DNA of 38,094 nt from Magnetospirillum sp. (GCA_016195125.1 JACQAD010000173.1:1-38094), one strand, 5' to 3'; shown: positions 25,229-34,227, counted from the stretch's first letter. Notes: generated by a model not told the origin, from the sequence alone. Program-made: numbers and translations.

Positions 25229-26765
25229 CGGTCGCGTCGGGGGCTGTTTTTTCTCTTTTGACCAAAAGTTTATTCAGCGCATTGACATAGGCCCGCGCCG
25301 AGGCCACCAGGGTATCGGTCTCGGCGCCCTGGCCGTTGACGGTTTTGCCGTCTTCTTCCAGGCGCACGGTGACTTCGGCTTGGGCATCGGTTCCCTGGGT
25401 CACGGCGCTGACCTGATAAAGCTGCAGCCGCGCCTCGTGGGGGAACAGTGCCTTGATGGCGTTGAAGGTCGCATCCACCGGGCCGTCGCCGGTGGCCTGC
25501 ACAGCCTTGATCTGGCCGTCCACGGAGAGTTCCAGGGTCGCCGACGGCGGCTGGTGCTTGGTGCCGCACAGCACTTCCAGCGAGACCAGCTTGACCCGGT
25601 CGTTGCCGCGCACCACGGCATCGTCGACCAGGGCGACGATGTCCTCGTCGAACACGTCCTTCTTGCGGTCGGCCAGATCCTTGAAGCGGTTGAAGGCGTC
25701 CTCGACGGCGTTGTCGCCCAGCTCGTAGCCCAGATCCTTGAGCTTGGCCTTGAAGGCGGCACGGCCGGAATGCTTGCCCATCACCAGGTTCGAGCGGTTC
25801 AGGCCCACGGATTCCGGGGTCATGATCTCGTAGGTCTGGGCATGCTTGAGGACGCCGTCCTGGTGGATGCCCGATTCATGGGCGAAGGCGTTCTTGCCGA
25901 CGATGGCCTTGTTGGGCTGGACCACGAAGCCGGTGATGGTCGAGACCAGCCGCGAGGCCCGGGTGATGCTCTCGGTCTTGATGCCGGTCTTGAAGGGCAT
26001 GAGGTCGGGGCGCGTGCGCAGCGCCATGACGACTTCTTCCATGGCGGCGTTGCCGGCGCGTTCGCCCAGGCCGTTGATGGTGCATTCCACCTGCCGGGCA
26101 CCCTTGCCCAGGGCGGCCAGGGAATTGGCCACGGCCAGCCCCAGGTCGTTGTGGCAGTGAACCGAGATGATGGCCTTGTCGATATTGGGCACCCGGTTGA
26201 ACAGCATGCCGATCAGGGCGGCGTATTCCTCGGGGATGGCGTAGCCGACGGTGTCGGGAATGTTGATGGTGCGCGCGCCGGCCTTGATGGCGCCCTCGAC
26301 GCAGCGGCACAGGAAGTCATGTTCGGTGCGCGAACCGTCTTCGGCCGACCATTCCACGTCATCGGTCAGGGTACGGGCATAGCTCACCGAGTCGATGACC
26401 TTTTCCAGCACCTTGTCCGGCTCCATCTGCAGCTTGTACTTCATGTGCAGCGGGCTGGTGGACAAGAAGGTATGGATGCGGCCGCGCGCCGCCGGCCGGA
26501 TGGCCTCGGCACAGCGTTCGATATCGCCCTTGGTGGCGCGGGCCAGGCCACAGATCACCGATGATTTGACGGCCTTGGCCACCGCCTCGACCGCTTCGAA
26601 ATCGCCGTTCGAGGCGATGGGGAAGCCGGCTTCGATCACGTCGACGCCCATCTCTTCCAGCACCAGGGCGATACGCACCTTCTCTTCCAGATTCATGGAG
26701 GCGCCGGGCGATTGCTCGCCGTCGCGAAGGGTGGTGTCGAAGATGATGACCCGGTTTTGATCCAT
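25221..26765 (-). CDS. leuA: 2-isopropylmalate synthase
   Basis: LeuA joins acetyl-CoA and 2-oxoisovalerate in the first committed step of leucine synthesis. The 514 residues contain the catalytic TIM-barrel start IIFDTTLRDGEQSPGASM, the metal ligands in SVHCHNDLGLAVANS, the Gly-rich GLGERAGNAAMEEVV, and the hinge motif HESGIHQDGVLKH. A C-terminal regulatory domain (~390-505) binds leucine for feedback inhibition in this family. The start at 26765 (MDQNRVIIF) begins where homology begins; its ribosome-binding site is weak. A 145-bp leader upstream holds a Leu-rich leader peptide and a stable hairpin, and an intrinsic terminator follows the gene. Substrate supply comes from the ilv operon ~2 kb away. 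Confidence 0.96.
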   Translation of the reverse strand: MDQNRVIIFDTTLRDGEQSPGASMNLEEKVRIALVLEEMGVDVIEAGFPIASNGDFEAVEAVAKAVKSSVICGLARATKGDIERCAEAIRPAARGRIHTFLSTSPLHMKYKLQMEPDKVLEKVIDSVSYARTLTDDVEWSAEDGSRTEHDFLCRCVEGAIKAGARTINIPDTVGYAIPEEYAALIGMLFNRVPNIDKAIISVHCHNDLGLAVANSLAALGKGARQVECTINGLGERAGNAAMEEVVMALRTRPDLMPFKTGIKTESITRASRLVSTITGFVVQPNKAIVGKNAFAHESGIHQDGVLKHAQTYEIMTPESVGLNRSNLVMGKHSGRAAFKAKLKDLGYELGDNAVEDAFNRFKDLADRKKDVFDEDIVALVDDAVVRGNDRVKLVSLEVLCGTKHQPPSATLELSVDGQIKAVQATGDGPVDATFNAIKALFPHEARLQLYQVSAVTQGTDAQAEVTVRLEEDGKTVNGQGAETDTLVASARAYVNALNKLLVKREKTAPDATGA

Positions 26766-26831
26766 GGAAACGCTCTTGACTGCGGGCACCCTGGCGACAG
26801 GCGCCGGCAAAGGGGCAAGCGGGGTGGAAAG

Positions 26832-26870
26832 GCGGCGGTGAAACAGGCTGTGAAACCCGTTTACCGCCGC
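26832..26870 (-). promoter_or_regulatory. leader hairpin of the leuA attenuator
   Basis: On the minus strand GCGGCGGT, AAAC and GGG pair with CCT, GTTT and ACCGCCGC (one bulged C, loop of eight), making a ~15-bp stem directly after the leader-peptide stop. One base pair is G-U in the leuA transcript but mismatched on the opposite strand, which suggests selection for the leuA RNA. The 5' arm GCGGCG can alternatively pair with CGCCGC (codons 7-8 of the leader peptide), so the two foldings exclude each other. No strong T-run follows, so the mechanism may be transcriptional or translational. Confidence 0.6.
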
Positions 26871-26911
26871 TATAGGAAGGCCATTTTGCGGCGCAATGTC
26901 AACAGGATCAT
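26870..26911 (-). CDS. leuA leader peptide (13 aa)
   Basis: A 13-codon frame reads MILLTLRRKMAFL and then TAG. Four of the thirteen residues are Leu, including adjacent CTG TTG codons and a CTA (a rare Leu codon in GC-rich genomes) as the last codon. AGGA lies seven bases before the ATG. The frame stops exactly where the leader hairpin begins, and leuA starts 104 bp downstream. This is the arrangement of ribosome-stalling attenuators of leucine genes: scarce Leu-tRNA would hold the ribosome on these codons and change which hairpin forms. The peptide itself is expected to have no function. Confidence 0.65.
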   Translation of the reverse strand: MILLTLRRKMAFL

Positions 26912-26947
26912 GTGTATATCCTGTGTCGAAAGGCCTCGATTTTGCGA

Positions 26948-27187
26948 CTACTTGTGGACGCTGACCTGATCCGGGGAGGTCAGGCCGCCGATTGCGGCGC
27001 CGGCGGCACCGCCGACCAGGGCCGCTCCCAGTACCGGGCCGCCGGCGATATAGGCGATTCCACTGCCGGCGGCCGCCCCGATGGCGCCGCCGGACAGGGC
27101 GCGCTGTTCCCATTCCTTCATGTTGGAACACCCTGAAACGGTCAGGGCGGTGGCGATGAGGCCGATGCAAGCGAGACGGGAAGACAT
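26948..27187 (-). CDS. small glycine-zipper lipoprotein
   Basis: AAGGAGAAGATC precedes the ATG at 27187. Residues 1-19 form a lipoprotein signal peptide ending in the lipobox VSGC (LACIGLIATALTVSGC). The mature 60 residues contain a Gly/Ala-rich zipper (GGAIGAAAGSGIAYIAGG, then GAALVGGAAGAAIGG) of the OsmB/YMGG type that inserts in or lies on the outer membrane. Such small lipoproteins are often induced by stress or starvation. The promoter region has a CRP-type palindrome at the class II position. The gene ends ~37 bp before the leuA leader peptide, so some read-through into leuA is possible. Confidence 0.8.
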   Translation of the reverse strand: MSSRLACIGLIATALTVSGCSNMKEWEQRALSGGAIGAAAGSGIAYIAGGPVLGAALVGGAAGAAIGGLTSPDQVSVHK

Positions 27188-27259
27188 GATCTTCTCCTTT
27201 ATCAGACATGGGGAATCTCGTCTGGTTTCATGAACCGGACTCATTCCCAACTGCCAGCC

Positions 27260-27302
27260 ATCATACTGATAAAAAAGGCATAATTATGTGAGTCACCTCA
27301 CA
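27260..27302 (-). promoter_or_regulatory. CRP-type class II promoter of the lipoprotein gene
   Basis: TGTGA-GTCACC-TCACA (27287-27302) is a perfect inverted repeat and a perfect match to the enterobacterial CRP core TGTGAN6TCACA. On the minus strand TATGAT (27265-27260) is a five-of-six -10 element with no matching -35. The implied start (27253) puts the palindrome centre at -41.5, the textbook class II activator position. Which CRP/FNR-family protein binds here is unknown. Confidence 0.6.
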
Positions 27303-27377
27303 TTTTATCCGTGGACAACCAGCTAATGTCGACAGGTGAGCTCGGAATTGTCCCTGTTAGGAGTCGGAGTTAAGGTC

Positions 27378-28637
27378 ATGTCCTCATCCTCTACCCTCGC
27401 CACCGCCGCGGCCGTCGCCAACCAGCGTCGCCGCCGGCGTATCAACGAAAGTCTGGCCGGGCCGATGATTCGGATCATGACCGGGTTGGTGCCGGATCTG
27501 GCGGTGCTGCCCAGGGGACGGGAGTTCGAGATGATCCTGGCCGACTGGCAAAGCCTGCATTCCTGCTTCCAGGCCTTTCGCGCCCATCGTGACCTGTTCC
27601 GGCCCATTCTGCTGGATCGCAACCTGGTGCCGGTGGACAGCGACAATACGCCGCTGGAATGTGGCCGGACCATCAATCAGGTGGTGGCCATGATCGTACG
27701 CTCGGCGGCCAAGCGGCATTTCCGCCAGCGTCTCAATCCGCCCGCTCCCTGGACCGGGCGCTCGGGCTCGCGCTTCGACCGGCCCGAGGGATTGGGATGG
27801 GGCGGCATGACCCAATGGCTGGCGGGGCGGACCCAGGCGCATCGCCGCGCGCGTCTTGCCTCCCGGTCCTCGCCCGCCGACCTGCTTTACTCGTCCATTC
27901 ACCGCTACCTGCTGCACGATTGGCAAGTGCCCATCATTCCGCAATACGCCCGCATGAGCCCGCCGGAAGTCCTGGCCCTGGGGGCGCGCATTCTCGACTT
28001 CCGTGATCCGGCGCAATTGGCGGCTTGGCTGGATGGGGGCCAGGATTACCGGCTGTTGCCCGGCGACGAGGCCGAGGCCGCACCGCTACGGGCCGAGCCC
28101 CTGCCTGCGCCCGAGCCCCTGCCTGCGCCCGAGCCCATGCCCGCCGTGCCCCCGGAAGCGGTGGTCGGCAGCGCCTCGCTGCCCAGCGCTCCCCTGTTCG
28201 ATGCCCCCCTGTTCGATGCCCCCCTGTTCGATGAACGCCCCCGTGTGGACAAGCTGCTGTCCTTGGACGGCCGCCTGATCCGCATGGAGACCATGGTGTC
28301 GATCCTGGTCCGCCCCGAGATCAAGGATGCCCTCGGCCGCCCCAGCCTCGAGGAGTTGCGCCGCGCCAGCCGGGCCCTGGCCACGACCGGCGCCGGAACC
28401 GTGCGGCGCCTGACGGTGGATTTCGGCCTGTCGTCGGAACAGATGGCGGCGATGTTGACCAAGTCGGCCTTGTTGCTGCCCGCTCCCGTCTTCGAGCGCC
28501 TGTTCGGCCGCAAGAGCGAATTGGTGGTGATGCTGGCCCTGATCGAGAAGGCCAGGCGGGCCGGCCTTGGCCCCGACAGTTCGCCCCTCGCATTCGCGGC
28601 TTTCGCGGAAGATCTGTTCGGGCGCTTCGTGCGCTGA
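27378..28637 (+). CDS. protein of unknown function with in-frame tandem repeats (419 aa)
   Basis: The ATG at 27378 follows GGAG and AAGG purine runs. The protein looks soluble, with no signal peptide or membrane helix. Residues ~1-220 are basic and mostly helical (VANQRRRRRINESLAG, MIVRSAAKRHFRQRL, then SSIHRYLLHDWQVPI). Residues ~225-290 are low-complexity, with two tandem repeat tracts (PEPLPA-type and LFDAP-type). Residues ~290-419 are helical again (LLSLDGRLIRMETMVSIL, FGLSSEQMAAMLTKSALLL) and end FAEDLFGRFVR. I recognise no family. The Arg-rich start could contact nucleic acid or membrane, but this is speculation. It is divergent from the lipoprotein gene across a region with a CRP-type site, and a strong hairpin follows its stop. 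Confidence 0.7.
   Translation: MSSSSTLATAAAVANQRRRRRINESLAGPMIRIMTGLVPDLAVLPRGREFEMILADWQSLHSCFQAFRAHRDLFRPILLDRNLVPVDSDNTPLECGRTINQVVAMIVRSAAKRHFRQRLNPPAPWTGRSGSRFDRPEGLGWGGMTQWLAGRTQAHRRARLASRSSPADLLYSSIHRYLLHDWQVPIIPQYARMSPPEVLALGARILDFRDPAQLAAWLDGGQDYRLLPGDEAEAAPLRAEPLPAPEPLPAPEPMPAVPPEAVVGSASLPSAPLFDAPLFDAPLFDERPRVDKLLSLDGRLIRMETMVSILVRPEIKDALGRPSLEELRRASRALATTGAGTVRRLTVDFGLSSEQMAAMLTKSALLLPAPVFERLFGRKSELVVMLALIEKARRAGLGPDSSPLAFAAFAEDLFGRFVR
28095..28142 (+). repeat. 18-bp coding tandem repeat (Pro/Glu-rich)
   Basis: GAGCCCCTGCCTGCGCCC occurs at 28095-28112 and identically at 28113-28130, with a partial third copy to 28142. It encodes EPLPAP units inside the unknown protein and keeps the frame. 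Confidence 0.85.
28191..28235 (+). repeat. 15-bp coding tandem repeat (PLFDA units)
   Basis: CCCCTGTTCGATGCC occurs at 28191-28205 and 28206-28220, with a third copy at 28221-28235 ending AA instead of CC. It encodes three PLFDA-type units in the unknown protein; the lack of drift suggests recent expansion. Confidence 0.85.
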
Positions 28638-28640
28638 CGA

Positions 28641-28672
28641 AAAAGGCCCCGGCGGTTTCCCGCCGGGGCCTT
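28641..28672 (-). terminator. intrinsic terminator of the ilv operon (possibly bidirectional)
   Basis: AAGGCCCCGGCGG (28643-28655) and its complement (28660-28672) form a 13-bp GC-rich stem with a four-base loop. On the minus strand, downstream of ilvC, the stem runs into TTTTTCG, a good intrinsic terminator. On the plus strand, after the unknown gene, there is only a TT, so termination there would be weaker. Confidence 0.8.
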
Positions 28673-28698
28673 CCCGATCGTCAGAACCGTGCCGAAGC

Positions 28699-29772
<1,074 letters not shown>

Positions 29773-30288
29773 CTAAATCGGATTCGGTCCGCGCGCAATG
29801 GCGACGACGCCGGTCCGCGAAACATCGGCGAGGCCCAGCGGCTCCATCAGCTTGATGAAGGCGTCCACCTTCTCGGTGGCGCCGACCACTTCGAACACGA
29901 ACGATTCGTTGGTGGAGTCGATGGCGCGGGCCCGGAAGATGTCGGCGATACGCAAGGATTCCACCCGCTTGTCGCCGGTGGCGGTCACCTTGACCAGGGC
30001 CAGTTCGCGGGCCACATGGGGGCCTTCGATGGTCAGGTCATGGACCTTGTGCACCGGCACCAGGCGACGCAGCTGATTCTTGATCTGCTCGATGATCATG
30101 GCGGTGCCGCTGGTCACGATGGTAATGCGCGACAGCTTCTCGCCGGCATCGACCTCGGCCACGGTCAGGCTTTCGATGTTATAGCCCCGGCCCGAAAACA
30201 GGCCGATGACCCGGGCCAGCACGCCGGATTCGTTGTCCACCAGGACGGCGACGGTGTGGCGGTTGACTTCTTCCATGGGCTTGCTCAC
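29773..30288 (-). CDS. ilvH: acetolactate synthase small (regulatory) subunit
   Basis: This subunit activates the catalytic AHAS subunit and gives valine feedback inhibition. At 171 residues it has the N-terminal ACT domain (HTVAVLVDNESGVLARVIGL, then FSGRGYNIESLTVAEVD) that binds valine in the family, and the C-terminal dimer domain (RELALVKVTATGDKR, FRARAIDSTNESFVFEVVG). Starts at 30288 and 30276 are both possible; neither is decided by a strong ribosome-binding site. It lies 12 bp after ilvB and before ilvC. Confidence 0.95.
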   Translation of the reverse strand: MSKPMEEVNRHTVAVLVDNESGVLARVIGLFSGRGYNIESLTVAEVDAGEKLSRITIVTSGTAMIIEQIKNQLRRLVPVHKVHDLTIEGPHVARELALVKVTATGDKRVESLRIADIFRARAIDSTNESFVFEVVGATEKVDAFIKLMEPLGLADVSRTGVVAIARGPNPI

Positions 30289-30300
30289 GTCCGTTCCCCC

Positions 30301-32067
30301 TTACACCAGAACCATGCCGTCTTGCTCCGAGCCCGGCTTGTCGCGCCCCTTGTCCTCCGGGCCCAGCACCATCTCGTTATGGGCCATGCCGGGCATGATC
30401 ATGGGGAAGACGTTCTCCGAGGCATCGGTGCGCATCTCGACGATGACCGGGCGGTCCACCGCCATCATCTCCTTGATGACGCCATCGACCTCCTCGGGCT
30501 TTTCGGCGCGCAGGCCGACGGCGCCGAAGGCCTCGGCCAGCTTGACGAAATCGGGATGGTGGATCATGTGGCTTTCCGAGTAGCGGCCGCCATGGATCAG
30601 CTCCTGCCACTGGCGGACCATGCCCAGATACTGGTTGTTGAGAATGACGATCTTCACCGGCAGGCGATGCTGCACCAGGGTGGCCATCTCCTGGATGTTC
30701 ATCTGGATCGAGGCCTCGCCGGCGATATTGACCACCAGGGCGTCGGGATGGGCCATCTGCACGCCCATGGCCGAGGGCAGGCCGTAACCCATGGTGCCCA
30801 ACCCGCCCGAGGTCAGCCAGTGATGGGGCAGGTCGAACTTCAGATACTGGGCCGCCCACATCTGATGCTGGCCCACTTCGGTGCAGAAATAGGGGTTGCG
30901 GTGCCGGGTCAGTTCGTAGAGGCGCTGCACGGCGTATTGCGGCTTGATGATCTTGTTGGAATTCTCGAAGGCCAGGCAATCGGTGGCGCGCCACTGGTCG
31001 ATCTGAGCCCACCACGCCTTCAGCGCCTTATCATCGACGCGGCATTGCTTGGCCTTCCACACCTTGATCATGTCCTCGAGGACATGGGCGCAATCGCCGA
31101 CGATGGCCAGATCCACGGCCACGTTCTTGTTGATGGAGCTGGGATCGATGTCCACATGGATCTTCTTGGAATCCGGCGAGAAGCCGTCCAGCTTGCCGGT
31201 GACGCGGTCGTCGAAGCGGGCGCCGATATTGATCATCAGGTCGCAGCCATGCATGGCCATATTGGCTTCGACCGTGCCGTGCATGCCCAACATGCCCAGG
31301 AACAGCGGGTCCGAACCGGGAATGGCGCCCAGGCCCATCAGGGTGAGCGTGCAGGGATAGCCGGTCATGCGCACGAACTGGGTCATGAGCTGACAGGCCG
31401 CCGGGCCGGAATTGACCACGCCGCCGCCCACGTAGAAGATCGGCCGCTTGGCGTGGGCGATCATCTCGACCGCCTTCTCGATGGCCTTCAGGTCGCCCTT
31501 GACCTGGGGCTTGTACTTGGACTTGACCTTGGAGGGCGTCTGGTACTCGCCCTTGGCCTGGACCACGTCCTTGGGCAGGTCCACCAGGACCGGGCCGGGG
31601 CGGCCCGAGCGGGCCACATGGAAGGCCTCGTGGACGATGCGGGCCAGGTCGTTGACGTCCTTGACCAGATAATTGTGCTTGGTGCACGGCCGGGTGATGC
31701 CGGTGATGTCGGCTTCCTGGAAGGCGTCGTTGCCGATCAGATGGGTGGGCACCTGCCCGGTCAGGCAGACCAGCGGCACCGAATCGCATTGGGCGTCGGC
31801 CAGGCCGGTCACCGCATTGGTGGCGCCGGGGCCCGAGGTCACCAGGACGCAGCCGACCTTGCCGGTGGAGCGGGCATAGCCCTCGGCGGCATGGACCGCC
31901 GCCTGTTCGTGCCGGACCAGGACGTGACGCAGGCGGTTCTGCTTGAACAGCTCGTCATAGATGGGCAGTACGGCGCCGCCGGGATATCCGAAAATGACCT
32001 CTACGCCCTGATCGACCAGGGCCTTGAGGAGGATTTCCGCTCCGGTCAACGTATCGTGATGCACCAT
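30301..32067 (-). CDS. ilvB: acetolactate synthase large (catalytic) subunit
   Basis: This thiamine-diphosphate enzyme condenses pyruvate with pyruvate or 2-oxobutyrate in branched-chain amino acid synthesis. The 588 residues contain the cofactor-activating Glu in VIFGYPGGAVLP...RHEQAAVHAAEGYARSTG, SGPGATNAVTGLADA, the FAD/linker domain with FYVGGGVV and GMHGTVEANMAMHGCDLMI, and the ThDP domain with SGGLGTMGYGLPSAMG and the metal-binding NIAGEASIQMNIQE. Enteric enzymes have Asp in the last motif; the Glu-Ala form is, as I recall, common in alphaproteobacteria. The operon is ilvB-ilvH-ilvC, with a candidate promoter overlapping the end of miaA. Confidence 0.97.
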   Translation of the reverse strand: MVHHDTLTGAEILLKALVDQGVEVIFGYPGGAVLPIYDELFKQNRLRHVLVRHEQAAVHAAEGYARSTGKVGCVLVTSGPGATNAVTGLADAQCDSVPLVCLTGQVPTHLIGNDAFQEADITGITRPCTKHNYLVKDVNDLARIVHEAFHVARSGRPGPVLVDLPKDVVQAKGEYQTPSKVKSKYKPQVKGDLKAIEKAVEMIAHAKRPIFYVGGGVVNSGPAACQLMTQFVRMTGYPCTLTLMGLGAIPGSDPLFLGMLGMHGTVEANMAMHGCDLMINIGARFDDRVTGKLDGFSPDSKKIHVDIDPSSINKNVAVDLAIVGDCAHVLEDMIKVWKAKQCRVDDKALKAWWAQIDQWRATDCLAFENSNKIIKPQYAVQRLYELTRHRNPYFCTEVGQHQMWAAQYLKFDLPHHWLTSGGLGTMGYGLPSAMGVQMAHPDALVVNIAGEASIQMNIQEMATLVQHRLPVKIVILNNQYLGMVRQWQELIHGGRYSESHMIHHPDFVKLAEAFGAVGLRAEKPEEVDGVIKEMMAVDRPVIVEMRTDASENVFPMIMPGMAHNEMVLGPEDKGRDKPGSEQDGMVLV

Positions 32068-32155
32068 CTCAGCACCTTAAGCTTATGTCGTTGTCGCCCG
32101 CGAAAAGCGGCGGGCACGCAAGGAATCGCGCTGCTGCACTGCGGCGCGGGGGCAC

Positions 32156-32184
32156 AACCTATCCCCATGTCCTCATGGGGTCAA
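32156..32184 (-). promoter_or_regulatory. candidate ilvB promoter with palindrome between -35 and -10
   Basis: On the minus strand TTGACC (32184-32179) and TAGGTT (32161-32156) are 17 bp apart. The spacer contains CCCCATG and CATGGGG (32163-32169 and 32174-32180), a 7-bp inverted repeat around four bases, where a repressor could block polymerase. The -35 overlaps the miaA stop region, so the hairpin might instead help end miaA transcripts. Confidence 0.45.
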
Positions 32185-33105
32185 GAGGTGTTGGCGAATT
32201 TTCAGAAAGATTGTGGCTATTAAACTTTCCGAAAGTTGCTCGGAAGCTACCATCGACGCATTCAATTGATGGCGGAACCAGGTGAGCTGGCGCTTGGCGT
32301 AGTTGCGGGTGGATTGGCGGGCCGCGGCGATCGCCTCCTGCTCTCCCATCTCGCCGCGCAGAAGGGCGGCCAGTTCCCGCAATCCCAGGGCCTTGGAGAT
32401 CGGCAGGTCGGGCGCGTGGCTCTGGGCCTCGAAGGCGCGGACTTCATCGAGGGCGCCGGCCGCCATCATGGCGCCGAAGCGTCCGTCACAGGCGGCGTAA
32501 AGCCGGGCCCGCTCGGGCAGCAGGGTGATGGAGAACCAGTTGGCGGCGACGGCGCCCTGGCGCGCGTCCTCCTGCCAAAGGGCCAGGGAGCGTCCGGTGG
32601 CTTCGATCACTTCCCAGGCGCGGGCCATGCGCTGGGAATCGCCCACTTGCAGGCGTCTTGCCATCTCGGAATCGCGCTGGGCCAGCCGGGCATGAAAGGC
32701 CTCGTTGCCCATCTCGGCCAGCTTGGCGCGGGCCTCGGCACGGACGGAATCGGGAATCTCGGGAATGGGCGACAGCCCCTCCATCACCGAGCGCAGGTAA
32801 AGCCCGGTGCCGCCGGTGAGAATGGGCAGCTTGCCCTCGGCCCAGGCCGCCCGCATCGCGGCCGCCGCCATCTCGCTCCACCGCGCCGCCGAGCACAGTT
32901 CGCCGGGCGCCAGGACGGCATAGAGACGATGGGGCACGGCGGCCTCGTCGGCGGGCGACGGTTGGGCGGTCAGGATCGGCAGGCAATCATAGACCTGCAT
33001 GGAATCCGCATTGATCACCACCCCGCCGAATTCGCGGGCTATCTTCAGCGCAAGCCCGGATTTGCCCGACGCGGTGGGACCGGCGATGACCAGGGCGGGC
33101 TTCAT
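32173..33105 (-). CDS. miaA: tRNA dimethylallyltransferase
   Basis: MiaA adds a dimethylallyl group to A37 of tRNAs that read codons starting with U. The 310 residues show the P-loop IAGPTASGKSGLALKIA, the substrate Asp/Thr region GGVVINADSMQVYDCLPILTA, ILTGGTGLYLRSVMEGLSPIP and the C-terminal KRQLTWFRHQ. The start at 33105 overlaps the nnrS stop by 4 bp (ATGA), so it is translated with the upstream membrane-protein gene. Its 3' end overlaps the candidate ilvB promoter. Confidence 0.95.
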   Translation of the reverse strand: MKPALVIAGPTASGKSGLALKIAREFGGVVINADSMQVYDCLPILTAQPSPADEAAVPHRLYAVLAPGELCSAARWSEMAAAAMRAAWAEGKLPILTGGTGLYLRSVMEGLSPIPEIPDSVRAEARAKLAEMGNEAFHARLAQRDSEMARRLQVGDSQRMARAWEVIEATGRSLALWQEDARQGAVAANWFSITLLPERARLYAACDGRFGAMMAAGALDEVRAFEAQSHAPDLPISKALGLRELAALLRGEMGEQEAIAAARQSTRNYAKRQLTWFRHQLNASMVASEQLSESLIATIFLKIRQHLLTP

Positions 33106-34226
33106 GGCGACTTCCACCCCCGCGCCAACCTCCACCCCACCAGGGCGAACGCCATCGACCACAGGGTCATGGCGGCGGGGATCAGCACTTCCGGGGCCAG
33201 GGGGGCGGCGATGCGCAGATCGGCGGCGCCCACCAGCAGCACGGCGGCGAGGATGGCGGTGCGCGGCCAGCCGGCATCCTGGCGGCGCTCGCGGATGGTG
33301 TCGATGCGCAGCATCATGGTGGCGGTCACCACGCCCATGCCGCCGATGGTGGCCAGATGCAGGGCGTCGGTGCCGGGGCCGATCCCCAGCAGGTCGCTGG
33401 CCGTGGCGGCGATCAGGCCCACCGCCAGCAGGGAATATCCCACCTGAAGGGGGCCGAGCGAAGCGTCGCCGAGCGCCAGCTTGGGCCGCCAGCGGGCTTG
33501 GCGCATCAGCCCGGCCACGCCTGCCACCACCAGGGCGCCGAACGGGGGCAGGGCCAGGGCATCGCTCAGGATCTGCGCCGCCATGCCTGCCACCACCACC
33601 GCCTCCAGCCAAGGGCGGTTGCGGTCGAACAATTCCCGGGCATCCTCCTGGCGTACCAGTCCGGCCATGCCGGCGGGAATGACCCTTCCGCCCATGACCA
33701 GGATCATCAGCGCCACCAGGTCGAAGGCGGTGAGCACGCCGCGGCGCTCGCCCGCTTCCAGCAGGCCCAGGCGCCCGGCCTGATACAATCCCTCGGCCAG
33801 GGCGAAGGCGGCGATGGTTGGCGCGAACACCATGTTGTGGCCCCATTTGGCGGCCTTCAGGAACGGCCAGCCGCCGAGGACGAACAGGGTGATGGGATAG
33901 GCCAGCGCCAGGACCAGTCCGGCCCAACCTCCGATCCCCGTCCAGGCGCCGATGCGCGCCGCCAGCCATGCCGCCAGGGCGAAGGCCAGCCGGGCGTGGC
34001 TGATCTTGGTGAAGAGATAGCCGCCCAGCACCGCTCCGGCGAAGCCCAGCAGCATTTCGTGGGCGTGGCGTGCCACCGGGTCGCAGCCGGAGCAGCCGGG
34101 CAGCAAGCCGGCCCATTCCGCCACCCACAGGGGCACGGACAGCGCCGCATACAGGCAGGCCGCCAGGAAGAACGGCCGATGGGCCTTGGGAAAGCGGCCG
34201 GAGCGGGAGAGGGGTAAGGGGGGCAC
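33102..34226 (-). CDS. nnrS: NnrS family membrane protein
   Basis: NnrS proteins are haem- and copper-containing inner-membrane proteins that protect against nitric oxide stress and accompany denitrification genes in many proteobacteria. The 374 residues have about twelve hydrophobic segments and the family's typical opening, HRPFFLAACLYAALSVPLW, then HAHEMLLGFAGAVLGGYLFT with the conserved His pair, KAAKWGHNMVFAP, MILVMGGRVIPA and DALHLATIGGMGVVTATMML. The start is a GTG 1 bp after the DUF1015 stop, and its end overlaps miaA. No denitrification gene lies nearby, so it seems run with housekeeping genes here. Confidence 0.9.
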   Translation of the reverse strand: MPPLPLSRSGRFPKAHRPFFLAACLYAALSVPLWVAEWAGLLPGCSGCDPVARHAHEMLLGFAGAVLGGYLFTKISHARLAFALAAWLAARIGAWTGIGGWAGLVLALAYPITLFVLGGWPFLKAAKWGHNMVFAPTIAAFALAEGLYQAGRLGLLEAGERRGVLTAFDLVALMILVMGGRVIPAGMAGLVRQEDARELFDRNRPWLEAVVVAGMAAQILSDALALPPFGALVVAGVAGLMRQARWRPKLALGDASLGPLQVGYSLLAVGLIAATASDLLGIGPGTDALHLATIGGMGVVTATMMLRIDTIRERRQDAGWPRTAILAAVLLVGAADLRIAAPLAPEVLIPAAMTLWSMAFALVGWRLARGWKSP

Positions 34227-34227
34227 G

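Noticed and set aside
28095-28235. Short direct repeats as a CRISPR array
   Set aside because: The repeats are contiguous without spacers and lie in frame within a protein gene.
32083-32139. An 18-codon GTG-started frame ahead of ilvB ending in three Thr codons, with a 6-bp hairpin in the same leader
   Set aside because: No ribosome-binding site, no run of Leu, Val or Ile codons, and the hairpin is short; not enough to call an attenuator, unlike the leuA leader.
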